Below, piece by piece: positions 9,286 through 19,142 of a DNA stretch of 64,000 nucleotides. The number at the start of each line of letters is the position of its first letter. Positions within the stretch are counted from its first letter, which is position 1. This stretch comes from Albidovulum sp. (lineage in GTDB: Bacteria > Pseudomonadota > Alphaproteobacteria > Rhodobacterales > Rhodobacteraceae): NCBI RefSeq assembly GCF_008933605.1, contig NZ_WBUS01000002.1, positions 1-64,000 on the forward strand. Direction: 5' to 3'. Below the pieces are notes generated by a model. The model searched no databases and was not told the origin of the DNA. It worked only from the letters and a program-made list of their open reading frames with translations. A program made the translations under genes and the position numbers.

Positions 9286-11409
9286 TCAGGGCTTGCGGCT
9301 CAGGTCACGGTAGCGTTCGACCTGCGCCACATCGCTTTCTGCCTCGAGTGCTGTCAGCACCATATGGAGATGCTCGGCATCCCTCAGATCAACTTCCACG
9401 ATAAGACGGTAAAAATCCGGCTTTCGATCGACGAAAGTGAGATCGGAGATATTGGCCTTCTGCTCGCCGATCAAGGTGCAGATGCGGCCGAGCACACCTG
9501 CGTCATTGGCGATCGTGAGGTTGAGCCCGATGGTATAGACCGGCGCGTGGCGGCCCGAATGCCAGTGCAGGTCGACCCAGCGTCCCGGCTGGTCCTCGAA
9601 CTCGGCGAGGGCCGGACAGTCGATGGCATGCACGACCACGCCCTGGCCGCGGTAGGTGATGCCGACGATGCGTTCGCCCGGGACCGGCTGGCAGCAGTTG
9701 GCGCGGCGGAAGGACTGATCGGCCGTCAGCCCGACGACGGGCCGTCGGGCATCGACTTCCTCGACGGAGGCCTGGGTGGCAAGCTCGGGGTAGATCGCCT
9801 CGATCACCTCGCGTGCCGTGAGCTCGGCCGAACCGAGCCGGGCGAGCACGTCCTTCTCGTCGGCGAGGCCGAGCGTCCTCGCCGCGGTCCTCAGCGCCTT
9901 GTCCGTCGCCTTGCGGCCGATATGCTCGAAGGCCACGCGGGCGAGTTCCTGGCCGAGCTTGACGAACCGCTCGCGGTCCTCCTCGCGCAACGACCGCCGG
10001 ATCGCGGCCTTGGCGCGGCCGGTGACGACAATGTCGATCCAGGTCGCCTGCGGGCGCTGGCCGGTGGCGGTGATGATCTCGACCGACTGGCCGTTCTTCA
10101 GCCGCGTCCAGAGCGGAACGCGGATGCCGTCGACCTTGGCGCCGACGGTGGAGTTGCCGATGCGGGTATGGATCGCATAGGCGAAGTCGAGCGGCGTCGC
10201 CCCCTTGGGCAACTGCACCACGTCGCCTTTCGGGGTGAAGCAGAAGACCTGGTCGGAATACATCTCCAGCTTCACGTTCTCGAGGAAGTCCTCGTGGTCC
10301 TCGCCGGTGTCGAACCGTTCCGTGAGCGTCGCGATCCAGCGCGCCGGGTCGACGGCGAAGGGGTTCTGCGCCCGCTCGCCGTCGCGGTAGGACCAGTGCG
10401 CGGCCACGCCCGCCTCGGCCACCTCGTGCATCTGGCGGGTGCGGATCTGCACCTCGACCCGCTTGCCGTCGCGGCCCGAGACCGTGGTGTGGATCGACCG
10501 GTAGCCGTTCGACTTCGGCTGGCTGATATAGTCCTTGAACCGCCCCGGAACCGCGCGCCAGCGACGGTGGATCGCGCCGAGGATGCGGTAGCAGTCACGC
10601 TCGTCGGAGCAGATCACCCGGAATCCGTAGATGTCGGAGAGGCGCGAGAAGGCAAGCTGTTTCTCCTGCATCTTGCGCCAGATCGAGTAGGGCTTCTTGG
10701 CGCGGCCGAAGACGTCGGCCTCGACCCCGTCCTTTTCCAGTTCCGTCCGGATGTCGGTGGTGATCTTGGGGATCACGTCGCCGGATTCCTTCTGAAGGAT
10801 CACGAAGCGCCGGATGATCGAGGCGCGTGCCTCCGGATTCAGGACCTTGAAGGAAAGGTCCTCAAGTTCCTCGCGCATCCACTGCATCCCCATGCGGCCG
10901 GCGAGCGGCGCGAAGACATCCATCGTCTCGCGCGCCTTGCGGGCCTGCTTCTCGGGCGGCAGCGAGCGGATCGTGCGCATGTTGTGAAGCCGGTCGGCGA
11001 GCTTCACCAGGATCACGCGCAGGTCCTTCGACATGGCCATGAAGAGCTTGCGGAAGTTCTCCGACTGCTTGGTCTCGGTCGAAGAGAGCTGGAGGTTGGT
11101 GAGTTTCGTGACCCCGTCCACCAGTTCGGCGATCTCTTCGCCGAACGTCGCCGCGATGTCGGCCCAGGTGGACTTCGTATCCTCGATCGTGTCGTGCAGG
11201 AGGGCGGTGATGATCGTCGCGTCATCGAGCCGCTGCTCGGTCAGGATCGCGGCGACGGCAACGGGATGCGTGAAGTATGGCTCCCCCGAGCGGCGGCGCT
11301 GGCCCTCGTGCATGTGCGCGCCGTAGTCGTAGGCGCGGCGGATCAGCGCGGCATTGGTGCGGGGATTGTAGTTGCGGACCAGCGCGATCAGGTCTTCGAC
11401 GTCGATCAT
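9286..11409 (-). CDS. Bifunctional (p)ppGpp synthetase/hydrolase (RelA/SpoT)
   Basis: 707 aa; HD hydrolase, synthetase, TGS (VFCFTPKGDVVQLPKGATPLDFAYAIHT), C-terminal ACT. Confidence 0.95.
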   Translation of the reverse strand: MIDVEDLIALVRNYNPRTNAALIRRAYDYGAHMHEGQRRRSGEPYFTHPVAVAAILTEQRLDDATIITALLHDTIEDTKSTWADIAATFGEEIAELVDGVTKLTNLQLSSTETKQSENFRKLFMAMSKDLRVILVKLADRLHNMRTIRSLPPEKQARKARETMDVFAPLAGRMGMQWMREELEDLSFKVLNPEARASIIRRFVILQKESGDVIPKITTDIRTELEKDGVEADVFGRAKKPYSIWRKMQEKQLAFSRLSDIYGFRVICSDERDCYRILGAIHRRWRAVPGRFKDYISQPKSNGYRSIHTTVSGRDGKRVEVQIRTRQMHEVAEAGVAAHWSYRDGERAQNPFAVDPARWIATLTERFDTGEDHEDFLENVKLEMYSDQVFCFTPKGDVVQLPKGATPLDFAYAIHTRIGNSTVGAKVDGIRVPLWTRLKNGQSVEIITATGQRPQATWIDIVVTGRAKAAIRRSLREEDRERFVKLGQELARVAFEHIGRKATDKALRTAARTLGLADEKDVLARLGSAELTAREVIEAIYPELATQASVEEVDARRPVVGLTADQSFRRANCCQPVPGERIVGITYRGQGVVVHAIDCPALAEFEDQPGRWVDLHWHSGRHAPVYTIGLNLTIANDAGVLGRICTLIGEQKANISDLTFVDRKPDFYRLIVEVDLRDAEHLHMVLTALEAESDVAQVERYRDLSRKP

Positions 11410-11438
11410 TCCGGTCCGCGTGCCTTCGTCTGGCGGGC

Positions 11439-11792
11439 TCAGCCCTGGCCCTGAGCTTCCATGAGTGCCCGGAGGAGTTTTTCCTCGGACATGTCGTCCT
11501 CGCTCGGGCGGTCGACCTCGGCGCCCATCAGGAGGGCCATCGCGTCGTCCTCGGCCTCGTCGACCTCGATCTGCGTCTGCTGGCTCTCGATCATCCGCTC
11601 GCGCAGGTCGGAAGCCGCCTGGGTCTCGTCCGCGATCTCGCGCAGCGCCACGACAGGGTTCTTGTCGTTGTCGCGGTCCACCGTGAGGCCGGAGCCGGAG
11701 GCGATCTCGCGCGCCCTGTGCGCGGCGAGCATCACGAGCTCGAACCGGTTCGGGACCTTGTCAACGCAATCTTCGACCGTCACGCGGGCCAT
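11439..11792 (-). CDS. rpoZ: DNA-directed RNA polymerase subunit omega
   Basis: [34 protein letters not shown]. Confidence 0.95.
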   Translation of the reverse strand: MARVTVEDCVDKVPNRFELVMLAAHRAREIASGSGLTVDRDNDKNPVVALREIADETQAASDLRERMIESQQTQIEVDEAEDDAMALLMGAEVDRPSEDDMSEEKLLRALMEAQGQG

Positions 11793-11872
11793 CGGGAACT
11801 CCAATCGGAATGGGAGGCATGGAGACCGCTATTTAAGTGCTCGGTCTGCTATTGACAAGCGAAGAATCCCTG

Positions 11873-12460
11873 TCAGAGCGGGCAAACCACGGCTTTCTCG
11901 GCCTTGGGGAGCGCCGCTGCCATCTCGGCGACCGTGCGACCGGTCAGCGGGTGGCGCCAGTCCGGCGCGATCTCGGCCAGGGGAATCAGCACGAAGGCGC
12001 GGTCCTGCAACCGCGGATGGGGCAGGATCAGACGGTCGGGCGCGCGATCGCGCTGGTCTGCGGCCGGAAGATCCATCCACTGCCGCAGGGTGGCGGCGTC
12101 GGGCAGCACGCGCTCTCCCATCGAAAGCAGGTCGAGGTCGAGCGTCCGCGCGCCCCAGCGCACCTGGCGCACACGGCCAAACCGGGCCTCGATACGGTGC
12201 AGGACATCCAGGGTCTCGGCAGGTTCGAGCGTCGTGGCTGCCACCACGGCCGCATTGACGAAATCCGGGCCGCTACCCGGCGGGTAGGCAGGTGTCCGGA
12301 AAAAGCGGGAAACCGCGACAATCGGGCCGATGTCCCGCGCAATGTCCGCGAGAGCAGCCGCAATGGTTTTGGCCGGATCACCTGCGGGAGAAGTTGAATT
12401 GCCGCCGAGGGCGATCGCTGCTAGCCTGTCTTTTTGGATACATAGGAAATCCACTGGCAA
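11873..12460 (-). CDS. folK: 2-amino-4-hydroxy-6-hydroxymethyldihydropteridine diphosphokinase
   Basis: [14 protein letters not shown]...[22 protein letters not shown]...[12 protein letters not shown]...[21 protein letters not shown]; start (TTG) uncertain. Confidence 0.88.
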   Translation of the reverse strand: MPVDFLCIQKDRLAAIALGGNSTSPAGDPAKTIAAALADIARDIGPIVAVSRFFRTPAYPPGSGPDFVNAAVVAATTLEPAETLDVLHRIEARFGRVRQVRWGARTLDLDLLSMGERVLPDAATLRQWMDLPAADQRDRAPDRLILPHPRLQDRAFVLIPLAEIAPDWRHPLTGRTVAEMAAALPKAEKAVVCPL

Positions 12461-12565
12461 TTTGCCAAGTCCCTGCTACCACACCCGAACGCCCGTCGAC
12501 TTTTCAGTTTGCCCACCCAAACACAAGAAGGAATTTCGACGGTTCATTTCTGGAAGGAACAATTG

Positions 12566-13138
12566 ATGTTCTACAAGGACGAACGGCTCGCGCTGTTCAT
12601 CGACGGGTCGAACCTCTACGCAGCGGCAAAGGCGCTGGGATTCGACATAGACTACAAGCTTCTCAGGCAGGAATTCGAGCGCCGGGGCAAGCTGTTGCGT
12701 GCGTTCTACTACACCGCGCTGCTGGAGAACGACGACTACTCGCCGATCCGACCGCTTGTCGACTGGCTTCACTACAACGGCTTCTGCATGGTCACGAAGC
12801 CGGCGAAGGAGTACACCGACAGCCAGGGACGCCGGAAGGTCAAGGGCAACATGGACATCGAGCTTACCGTCGATGCCATGGAGCTTGCGCCGCGGCTCGA
12901 CCATATCGTGCTCTTCTCCGGCGACGGCGATTTCAAGCCGCTCGTCGAAAGCCTGCAGCGGCAGGGGGTGCGCGTCTCGGTCGTCTCCACGATCCGCTCG
13001 CAACCGCCGATGATCGCCGACGAACTGCGCCGCCAGGCCGACAACTTCATCGAGCTGGACGCGCTGCGCGAGGTGATCGGCCGCCCGCCGCGGGAAGCCC
13101 GGGTCGAGCGCGAGGAAGAGACGGCGAGCGGCAAGTAA
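12566..13138 (+). CDS. NYN/LabA-like PIN-superfamily protein
   Basis: [18 protein letters not shown]...[15 protein letters not shown]...[30 protein letters not shown]. Confidence 0.85.
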   Translation: MFYKDERLALFIDGSNLYAAAKALGFDIDYKLLRQEFERRGKLLRAFYYTALLENDDYSPIRPLVDWLHYNGFCMVTKPAKEYTDSQGRRKVKGNMDIELTVDAMELAPRLDHIVLFSGDGDFKPLVESLQRQGVRVSVVSTIRSQPPMIADELRRQADNFIELDALREVIGRPPREARVEREEETASGK

Positions 13139-13161
13139 CGCCGCCACGCAGCGAGTCGGAC

Positions 13162-13185
13162 CGCAGGCGCCCGGGGGCGCCTGCG
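13162..13185 (+). terminator. Intrinsic terminator-like hairpin
   Basis: CGCAGGCGCC-CGGG-GGCGCCTGCG (10-bp perfect stem) followed by TTCGGTTGT. Confidence 0.6.
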
Positions 13186-13245
13186 TTCGGTTGTCCACAC
13201 CCGGGCATTCGACTACCGTGCCGCCGCGACGCGAGAGGACCGATC

Positions 13246-14193
13246 ATGCCCCAGCCCCTGACACTCTATCTCGCCGCGCCGCGCGGTTTCTGCGCCGGCG
13301 TGGACCGCGCGATCAAGATCGTCGAGATGGCGCTGGTCAAGTGGGGGGCGCCGGTCTACGTGCGCCACGAGATCGTGCACAACCGCTTTGTCGTCGACGG
13401 CCTGCGCGCCAAGGGCGCGGTCTTCGTCGAGGAGCTGGACGAGGTGCCCGGCGACCGGCCCGTGATCTTCTCGGCCCATGGCGTGCCGAAGGCCGTGCCG
13501 GCCGAGGCGGCGCGGCGCAACATGATCTACGTGGACGCAACCTGCCCCCTCGTCTCCAAGGTCCATATCGAGGCCGAGCGGCATCACCAGAACGGCCTCC
13601 AGATGGTGATGATCGGCCATGCCGGCCACCCCGAAACGCTCGGCACCATGGGGCAGCTGCCGGAGGGAGAAGTGCTCCTGGTGGAGACGGTCGCGGACGT
13701 GGCGACGCTTGCCCCACGCGACCCCGAAAGGCTCGCCTTCATCACCCAGACAACGCTTTCGGTCGATGACACCGCCGGCATCGTCGCCGCGCTGAAGGCG
13801 CGGTTCCCGGCCATCGTCGGTCCGCAAAAGGAAGACATCTGCTACGCCACGACGAACCGGCAGGAGGCGGTGAAGGCCATTGCACCCAGGATCGAGGCGC
13901 TCCTCGTCATCGGCGCGCCGAACTCGTCGAACTCCCGGCGCTTGGTCGAGGTCGGGCGCGCCGCCGGCTGCGGATACGCCCAGCTTGTGAGCCGCGCGAC
14001 CGACATCGACTGGCGCGCGCTCGGGGCGCTGAAAACGGTCGGTGTCACCGCCGGTGCCTCAGCCCCGGAAGTATTGGTTAACGAGGTCATCGACGCCTTC
14101 CGCGCGCGCTTCGACGTCACGGTCGAGATGGTGGAAACGGCGCGCGAGAGCGTCGAGTTCAAGGTCCCCCGCGTCCTTCGGGAACCGGTATGA
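13246..14193 (+). CDS. ispH: 4-hydroxy-3-methylbut-2-enyl diphosphate reductase
   Basis: [68 protein letters not shown]. Confidence 0.95.
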   Translation: MPQPLTLYLAAPRGFCAGVDRAIKIVEMALVKWGAPVYVRHEIVHNRFVVDGLRAKGAVFVEELDEVPGDRPVIFSAHGVPKAVPAEAARRNMIYVDATCPLVSKVHIEAERHHQNGLQMVMIGHAGHPETLGTMGQLPEGEVLLVETVADVATLAPRDPERLAFITQTTLSVDDTAGIVAALKARFPAIVGPQKEDICYATTNRQEAVKAIAPRIEALLVIGAPNSSNSRRLVEVGRAAGCGYAQLVSRATDIDWRALGALKTVGVTAGASAPEVLVNEVIDAFRARFDVTVEMVETARESVEFKVPRVLREPV

Positions 14194-14786
14194 GCGCGGA
14201 TGCCCGCACCATTGCCGCCTATGACGCGCACGCGGGCGACTACGAGGAGCGGTTCCACAGCGACGGCCCCGGCCGCCATCTCCGCAGCTTCATCGCGGCG
14301 CTGCCCGAAGGTGCCCGGGTGCTCGACCTCGGTTGCGGGCCCGGCGAAGCGTCGGCCTTCCTGCGTGCCGCCGGGATGCGGCCCGAACCGGTCGATGCCT
14401 CGGCGGCGATGGTTGCGCTTGCGAACGAACGCCACGGCCTCGGTGCCCGGCTCGCAACGTTCGACGATATCGAGGCCCTGGCCGAATATGACGGCGTCTG
14501 GGCGAACTTTTCGCTGTTGCACGCGCCGCGCAAGGACCTGCCCCGGCACCTTTCAGCGCTGCACCGTGCGCTGAGGCCCGGCGGTCTGCTGCATCTCGGC
14601 ATGAAGACCGGGGTTGGCGAGGGGCGCGACGCGCTCGGCCGCTTTTACTGCTACTACGAGGTCGATGAGTTGCACGGGCTGCTGGCCGATGCCGGCTTCA
14701 CCGCACTCTCCGAACGGCGAGGCGAGGAAAAGGGCCTGGCCGGAACGCTCGATCCTTTCGTGATACTCCTCACCCGGCGCGCTTGA
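14190..14786 (+). CDS. Class I SAM-dependent methyltransferase
   Basis: [17 protein letters not shown] motif I. Confidence 0.8.
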   Translation: MSADARTIAAYDAHAGDYEERFHSDGPGRHLRSFIAALPEGARVLDLGCGPGEASAFLRAAGMRPEPVDASAAMVALANERHGLGARLATFDDIEALAEYDGVWANFSLLHAPRKDLPRHLSALHRALRPGGLLHLGMKTGVGEGRDALGRFYCYYEVDELHGLLADAGFTALSERRGEEKGLAGTLDPFVILLTRRA

Positions 14787-14838
14787 CCGGACCCGGCCGC
14801 GCGGGCACCCTCTCCGAATCCGCTGCCGAAGGTTCCCC

Positions 14839-15441
14839 ATGTCGCCCGAGTACCTGCTGACCACGTTCGTCGTCTGCCTCGCCCCCGGGATCGGCGTCGT
14901 CTACACGCTGTCGGTCGCGCTGGCGCAGGGTATGCGCGGCGGATTCTGGGCTTCGGTCGGCTGTACGCTGGCGACCATCGTTCACATGGCCGTCGCCGTG
15001 GCGGGCCTTGCGGCGATCCTGCATTCCTCGGCCGTCCTCTTCCAGACGGTGAAGTTCGCGGGCGTCGCCTACCTGTTGTGGATGGCCTGGGGCACGCTGA
15101 AGGGCGCGGGCGGACTTTCCCTCCAAGCCGCCGTCCCGCAACCGGCGGGCCGGATCGTCTGGCGGGGAATCGCGCTAAACCTTCTCAACCCCAAGATCCC
15201 GATGTTCTTCCTGGCCTTCCTGCCGCAGTTCCTGTCTCCCGGCGACGGAACGCGCACCATCTTGGAACTGGGTCTAGGCTTCGCCGTCATGACCTTCGCG
15301 GTCTTCCTCGGCTACGCCGCGCTCGCCGCCTCGGGGCGCGAGGCGGTCCTGTCCCGCCCCGCCGTCATGGCCTGGCTGCGCCGCGCCTTCGCCGCCTCCT
15401 TCGCGGCCCTCGGCCTCCGCCTCGCAATGGAGCGCGCCTGA
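14839..15441 (+). CDS. LysE/RhtB family translocator
   Basis: CLAPGIGVVYTLSVALAQGMRGGFWASVGCTLA...NLLNPKIPMFFLAFLPQF. Confidence 0.88.
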   Translation: MSPEYLLTTFVVCLAPGIGVVYTLSVALAQGMRGGFWASVGCTLATIVHMAVAVAGLAAILHSSAVLFQTVKFAGVAYLLWMAWGTLKGAGGLSLQAAVPQPAGRIVWRGIALNLLNPKIPMFFLAFLPQFLSPGDGTRTILELGLGFAVMTFAVFLGYAALAASGREAVLSRPAVMAWLRRAFAASFAALGLRLAMERA

Positions 15442-15502
15442 GGATCGGTTGACCGCCCCCGCCCCCCAGCCTATCCCCTGAACGAACCGAATGGGGGGGC
15501 AG

Positions 15503-15982
15503 ATGCCCGAGCTTTTCGCCTATACCGACGGAGCGTGCTCCGGCAATCCCGGCCCCGGAGGCTGGGGCGTGCTGATGATCGCGCGCGAGGGCGACGCGGT
15601 CGTCAAGACCCGCGAGCTGTCGGGCGGCGAGCCCGACACGACCAACAACCGGATGGAGCTTCTGGCCGCGATCTCGGCGCTGGAAGCCCTGAAGCGTCAG
15701 AGCGCGATCACCATCGTCACCGACAGCGCCTACGTGAAGAACGGCGTCACCACCTGGATCCACGGGTGGAAGCGGAACGGCTGGAAGACGGCCGACCGGA
15801 AGCCCGTCAAGAACGTCGATCTCTGGCAGCGCCTCGACGCGGCACAGTACCGCCACGAGGTGACCTGGGAATGGATCAAGGGCCATGCCGGCCACCCCGA
15901 GAACGAACGCGCCGACGAATTGGCGCGGGCGGGCATGGCGCCCTTCAAGCCGAAGAAGGCGCGGGCCGATGACGCTGCTTGA
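15503..15982 (+). CDS. rnhA: Ribonuclease HI
   Basis: [58 protein letters not shown]. Confidence 0.95.
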   Translation: MPELFAYTDGACSGNPGPGGWGVLMIAREGDAVVKTRELSGGEPDTTNNRMELLAAISALEALKRQSAITIVTDSAYVKNGVTTWIHGWKRNGWKTADRKPVKNVDLWQRLDAAQYRHEVTWEWIKGHAGHPENERADELARAGMAPFKPKKARADDAA

Positions 15983-16589
15983 CGCGCTCGACTATGCCTC
16001 GGTCTTCGTCTTCGCGCTGACGGGTGCGCTCGCCGCCAGCCGGGCGCAGCTCGACATCGTCGGCTTCGCCTTCGTCGCTTCGCTGACCGCCGTCGGGGGC
16101 GGCACGGTCCGCGACGTGATCCTCGACCGCAATCCGGTCTTCTGGGTGGCCGAGCCGGCATTCATCGGCGTCGCCGTGACCGCGGCGGTCATCGTCTTCT
16201 TCACCGCGCACCGTTTCGAAAGCCGGCTCACGGTCCTTACCTGGCTCGACGCGCTGGCGCTCTCGATCGCGGTGCCGGCCGGCGTGGGCGTGGCGCTCGC
16301 GGCCGGCCAGCCCTGGGGCGTGACGCTTCTGATGGGGATGGTGACTGGCGCCTTCGGCGGGCTCATGCGCGACGTGGTCTGCAATGAGGTGCCGCTGGTT
16401 CTGAAACAGGGCGAGCTTTACGTCACCGCGGCCTTCGCCGGGGCCGTTGCCGCAGTCGCGGCGCTTTTCGTGCTCCCGGCGGGCCCGGCGTTGCTCCTCT
16501 GCGCGGGCGTCACCTTCGCGCTCCGCGCCGGCAGCCTTCACTTCGGCTGGCGGCTGCCGGTCTACCGCTCGCGCCCGCCGCGCCGCTGA
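15969..16589 (+). CDS. Trimeric intracellular cation (TRIC)/UPF0126 family membrane protein
   Basis: [46 protein letters not shown]...[15 protein letters not shown]. Confidence 0.85.
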   Translation: MTLLDALDYASVFVFALTGALAASRAQLDIVGFAFVASLTAVGGGTVRDVILDRNPVFWVAEPAFIGVAVTAAVIVFFTAHRFESRLTVLTWLDALALSIAVPAGVGVALAAGQPWGVTLLMGMVTGAFGGLMRDVVCNEVPLVLKQGELYVTAAFAGAVAAVAALFVLPAGPALLLCAGVTFALRAGSLHFGWRLPVYRSRPPRR

Positions 16590-16609
16590 CCCGCCGCCGT
16601 CAGCGGCGC
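16580..16609. terminator. Bidirectional hairpin spanning both convergent stop codons
   Basis: GCGCCGCTGAC (16580-16590) / GTCAGCGGCGC (16599-16609), 11-bp perfect stem, 8-nt loop. Confidence 0.6.
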
Positions 16610-16842
16610 TTCGGCCCGTAGGTCTCCCACAGCCAGATCAGCGCCATGGCGCCGAGGATCGCGCCGACGAAGCCAACCGCGAGGCCGGTGATCGCCAGCA
16701 GGAACCGCAGGACGAGACCGCCCACGAGCGCACCGAGCACGCCGATGGCGATAGTGGTCACCAGATCGGTCTGAAGGTTCATGAGACGCGTGGCGATGAA
16801 GCCCGCCGCCGCGCCGATGATGATGAGGGCGAGAATGGCCAT
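16600..16842 (-). CDS. GlsB/YeaQ/YmgE family (transglycosylase-associated-like) membrane protein
   Basis: MAILALIIIGAAAGFIATRLMNLQTDLVTTIAIGVLGALVGGL. Confidence 0.78.
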   Translation of the reverse strand: MAILALIIIGAAAGFIATRLMNLQTDLVTTIAIGVLGALVGGLVLRFLLAITGLAVGFVGAILGAMALIWLWETYGPKRR

Positions 16843-16900
16843 GTCTGACTCCGGGTTGCCACCCGGCCAATATGGCCCCCCGCACGGCATTTGGGAACGC

Positions 16901-17797
16901 TCAGCCGAGCCTTTCGGGCAGGACGAGTCCGCGCAGCACCTCGTCCGCGGGCATCGGCCGCTTGCCCTCGCGCTGTGCCTCGGTGATCTGCACCGCACCG
17001 GAGCCGCAGGCGACGGTGAAACCCGCAAGCACCGCGCCCGGCTGGCCTTGCCCCTTGGCAAGGCGGGAGCGCAGGAGTTTCACCCGCTCGCCGTCGATCT
17101 CCACCCAGGCGCCGGGAAAGGGCGAGAGCCCCCGGATCAGCCGGTCCACCTCCTCGGCCGGCCGGGTCCAGTTCACCCGGGCCTCGGCCTTGTCGATCTT
17201 GGCGGCGTAGGTCACGCCGGCCTCCGGCTGCGGTACCGGAACAAGCCCGTCGAGCCGGCGGAGCGCCTCGAGGATGGCCGCAGCCCCCATTGCCGCGAGC
17301 CGGTCGTGCAGGGCGGCCGTGGTTTCCTCCGGCCCGATCCGTGTCCGCTCCGTCAGAAGCACGGGCCCGGTGTCGAGCCCAGCCTCCATCCGCATGATCG
17401 AGATGCCTGTCTCGGCATCGCCCGCCATCACCGCGCGATGGATCGGCGCCGCCCCCCGCCAACGCGGCAGGAGCGAGGCATGGATGTTGAGACAGCCCCT
17501 GGCCGGCGCATCGAGGACCGGCTGCGGAAGGATGAGCCCGTAGGCCACCACGACCGCGACATCGGCCTTCAGCGCCGCGAACTCCGCCTGTGCCTCGGGC
17601 GTTTTCAGGCTCGCGGGATGGCGGACCGGCAGGCCCAGCGCCTCGGCCCGCGCCTGCACGGGGCTTGGCCGGTCTTTCTTTCCGCGCCCGGCGGGTCGGG
17701 GCGGCTGGGTATAGACGCAGACGATCTCGTGCGCGGCATGGACCGCGTCAAGGGCGGGAACCGAGAACTCCGGCGTTCCCATGAAGATCACGCGCAT
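16901..17797 (-). CDS. fmt: Methionyl-tRNA formyltransferase
   Basis: [63 protein letters not shown]. Confidence 0.95.
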   Translation of the reverse strand: MRVIFMGTPEFSVPALDAVHAAHEIVCVYTQPPRPAGRGKKDRPSPVQARAEALGLPVRHPASLKTPEAQAEFAALKADVAVVVAYGLILPQPVLDAPARGCLNIHASLLPRWRGAAPIHRAVMAGDAETGISIMRMEAGLDTGPVLLTERTRIGPEETTAALHDRLAAMGAAAILEALRRLDGLVPVPQPEAGVTYAAKIDKAEARVNWTRPAEEVDRLIRGLSPFPGAWVEIDGERVKLLRSRLAKGQGQPGAVLAGFTVACGSGAVQITEAQREGKRPMPADEVLRGLVLPERLG

Positions 17798-17870
17798 GTC
17801 GTCCCTCCGCCTGCTTCTTCGTTGCCCAAATGCCCCGCAGGGGCTCCGGGGACGCGAAGTCCCCCGGCCG

Positions 17871-18374
17871 CTATCCGCGCTTGCGCAGCTTTTCCGCGCG
17901 CGCAACCAGCATCCGCCGCCGCACCGGCGAGAGATGGTCGATGAACATCCGGCCGTTCAGGTGGTCGATCTGGTGCTGCACCGAGGTCGCCCAGAGCCCG
18001 ACGAAGTCGCGGTCCTCGACCGCGCCCGCCTCGTTGAGGAAGCGCACCGTCACCGCCCGGGGCCGCTCGATCACCGCCGAGACGCCGGGCAGGTTCGGGC
18101 TCGCCTCCTCGTGCCGGCGCATCTGTACCGAGGCGTGAAGCACCTCGGGATTGGCCATCCTGACCGCCTGCCCGCGCCGGTCGGAACAGTCGACGACGGC
18201 GAGGCGCAACATGATCCCGATCTGTGGCGCGGCAAGGCCGTAGCCCGGCATCGCGTCCATCGTGTCCACCATGTCGTCCCAGACCATGCGGACCGTCTCC
18301 GTGACCTTGGCCACGGGCTCGGCCGGGGTCCTCAGCCGCTTGTCCGGATACGGGACGAAGGGCCGTACCGTCAC
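17871..18374 (-). CDS. Peptide-deformylase-like protein with substituted active site (probable pseudoenzyme)
   Basis: Motif 1 [10 protein letters not shown] kept; motif 2 EGCLS replaced by EASPN; motif 3 HEIDH replaced by HQIDH. Confidence 0.85.
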   Translation of the reverse strand: MTVRPFVPYPDKRLRTPAEPVAKVTETVRMVWDDMVDTMDAMPGYGLAAPQIGIMLRLAVVDCSDRRGQAVRMANPEVLHASVQMRRHEEASPNLPGVSAVIERPRAVTVRFLNEAGAVEDRDFVGLWATSVQHQIDHLNGRMFIDHLSPVRRRMLVARAEKLRKRG

Positions 18375-18892
18375 AGCCGCGCCCGCTCGCGCTTCAGCTT
18401 CTCCATCTTGCGAGTGATCAGCTGGCGCTTCAGGGCGGTGAGATAGTCGATGAAGAGACGCCCGTTCAGGTGGTCGATCTCGTGCTGGACGCAGGTCGCC
18501 CAGAGGCCGGCGAACTGTTCCTCCTGCGTCTTGCCGTCAAGGTCCATCCAGCGCACCTTCACCTCGGCGGGCCGCGTCACCTCGGCGTACTGGTCGGGGA
18601 TCGAGAGGCAGCCCTCCTCGTAGGTGTTCATCGCCTCGGAGGTCCAGGTGACCTCGGGGTTCAGTAGCACCATCGGACGCGGCGGGGCATCCTTGTCCTT
18701 CACGCAATCCATCACGATGATGCGCGACATGAGGCCGATCTGGGGCCCCGCGAGCCCGATTCCGGGCGCGTCATACATGGTCTGCAGCATGTCGTCCGCG
18801 GCTGCGCGCAGGTCCTTCGTGATTTCGCTCACGGGGTCGGCGCGCTTCTTCAGCCGGGGGTCAGGGTGGATGAGGATCGGTCTCAGCGTCAT
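18371..18892 (-). CDS. def: Peptide deformylase
   Basis: GIGLAGPQIG, EEGCLSIP, QHEIDHLNG. Confidence 0.93.
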   Translation of the reverse strand: MTLRPILIHPDPRLKKRADPVSEITKDLRAAADDMLQTMYDAPGIGLAGPQIGLMSRIIVMDCVKDKDAPPRPMVLLNPEVTWTSEAMNTYEEGCLSIPDQYAEVTRPAEVKVRWMDLDGKTQEEQFAGLWATCVQHEIDHLNGRLFIDYLTALKRQLITRKMEKLKRERARL

Positions 18893-18975
18893 TGCGCCGA
18901 TTTAGGCGAAGGCCTCGAATCTTGCAATGGCGCTGCCCGGTTTGTGCATGATGGAACAATTTTCTATCGTAACTT

Positions 18976-18985
18976 ATGATATCAT
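18976..18985. promoter_or_regulatory. 10-bp perfect palindrome ATGATATCAT in AT-rich leader upstream of the PatB-like gene
   Basis: Seen directly; local A+T enrichment at about 18950-19060 in a high-GC region. Confidence 0.3.
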
Positions 18986-19142
18986 TACAATGTTCCCGCT
19001 AATATGCAAACTTCAGGATGATGTTCCGATCTTGTGGCGCGATATGGAACGATATCACGAACGCCCCGAAAACGGCCGGGATGACCGCACTTGCGCGGCG
19101 GCAATCGCTGGAACAGGGTCGGTCAAGTCCAAGGGAGACGCC

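Noticed and set aside
9247-11454. 735-aa plus-strand ORF opposite spoT/relA
   Set aside because: Antisense artefact of GC-rich codon bias; no recognisable domain
12292-14193. 633-aa plus-strand ORF ending in IspH
   Set aside because: Only the part from 13246 matches IspH; the 5' part is an out-of-frame read across the folK end, NYN gene and terminator
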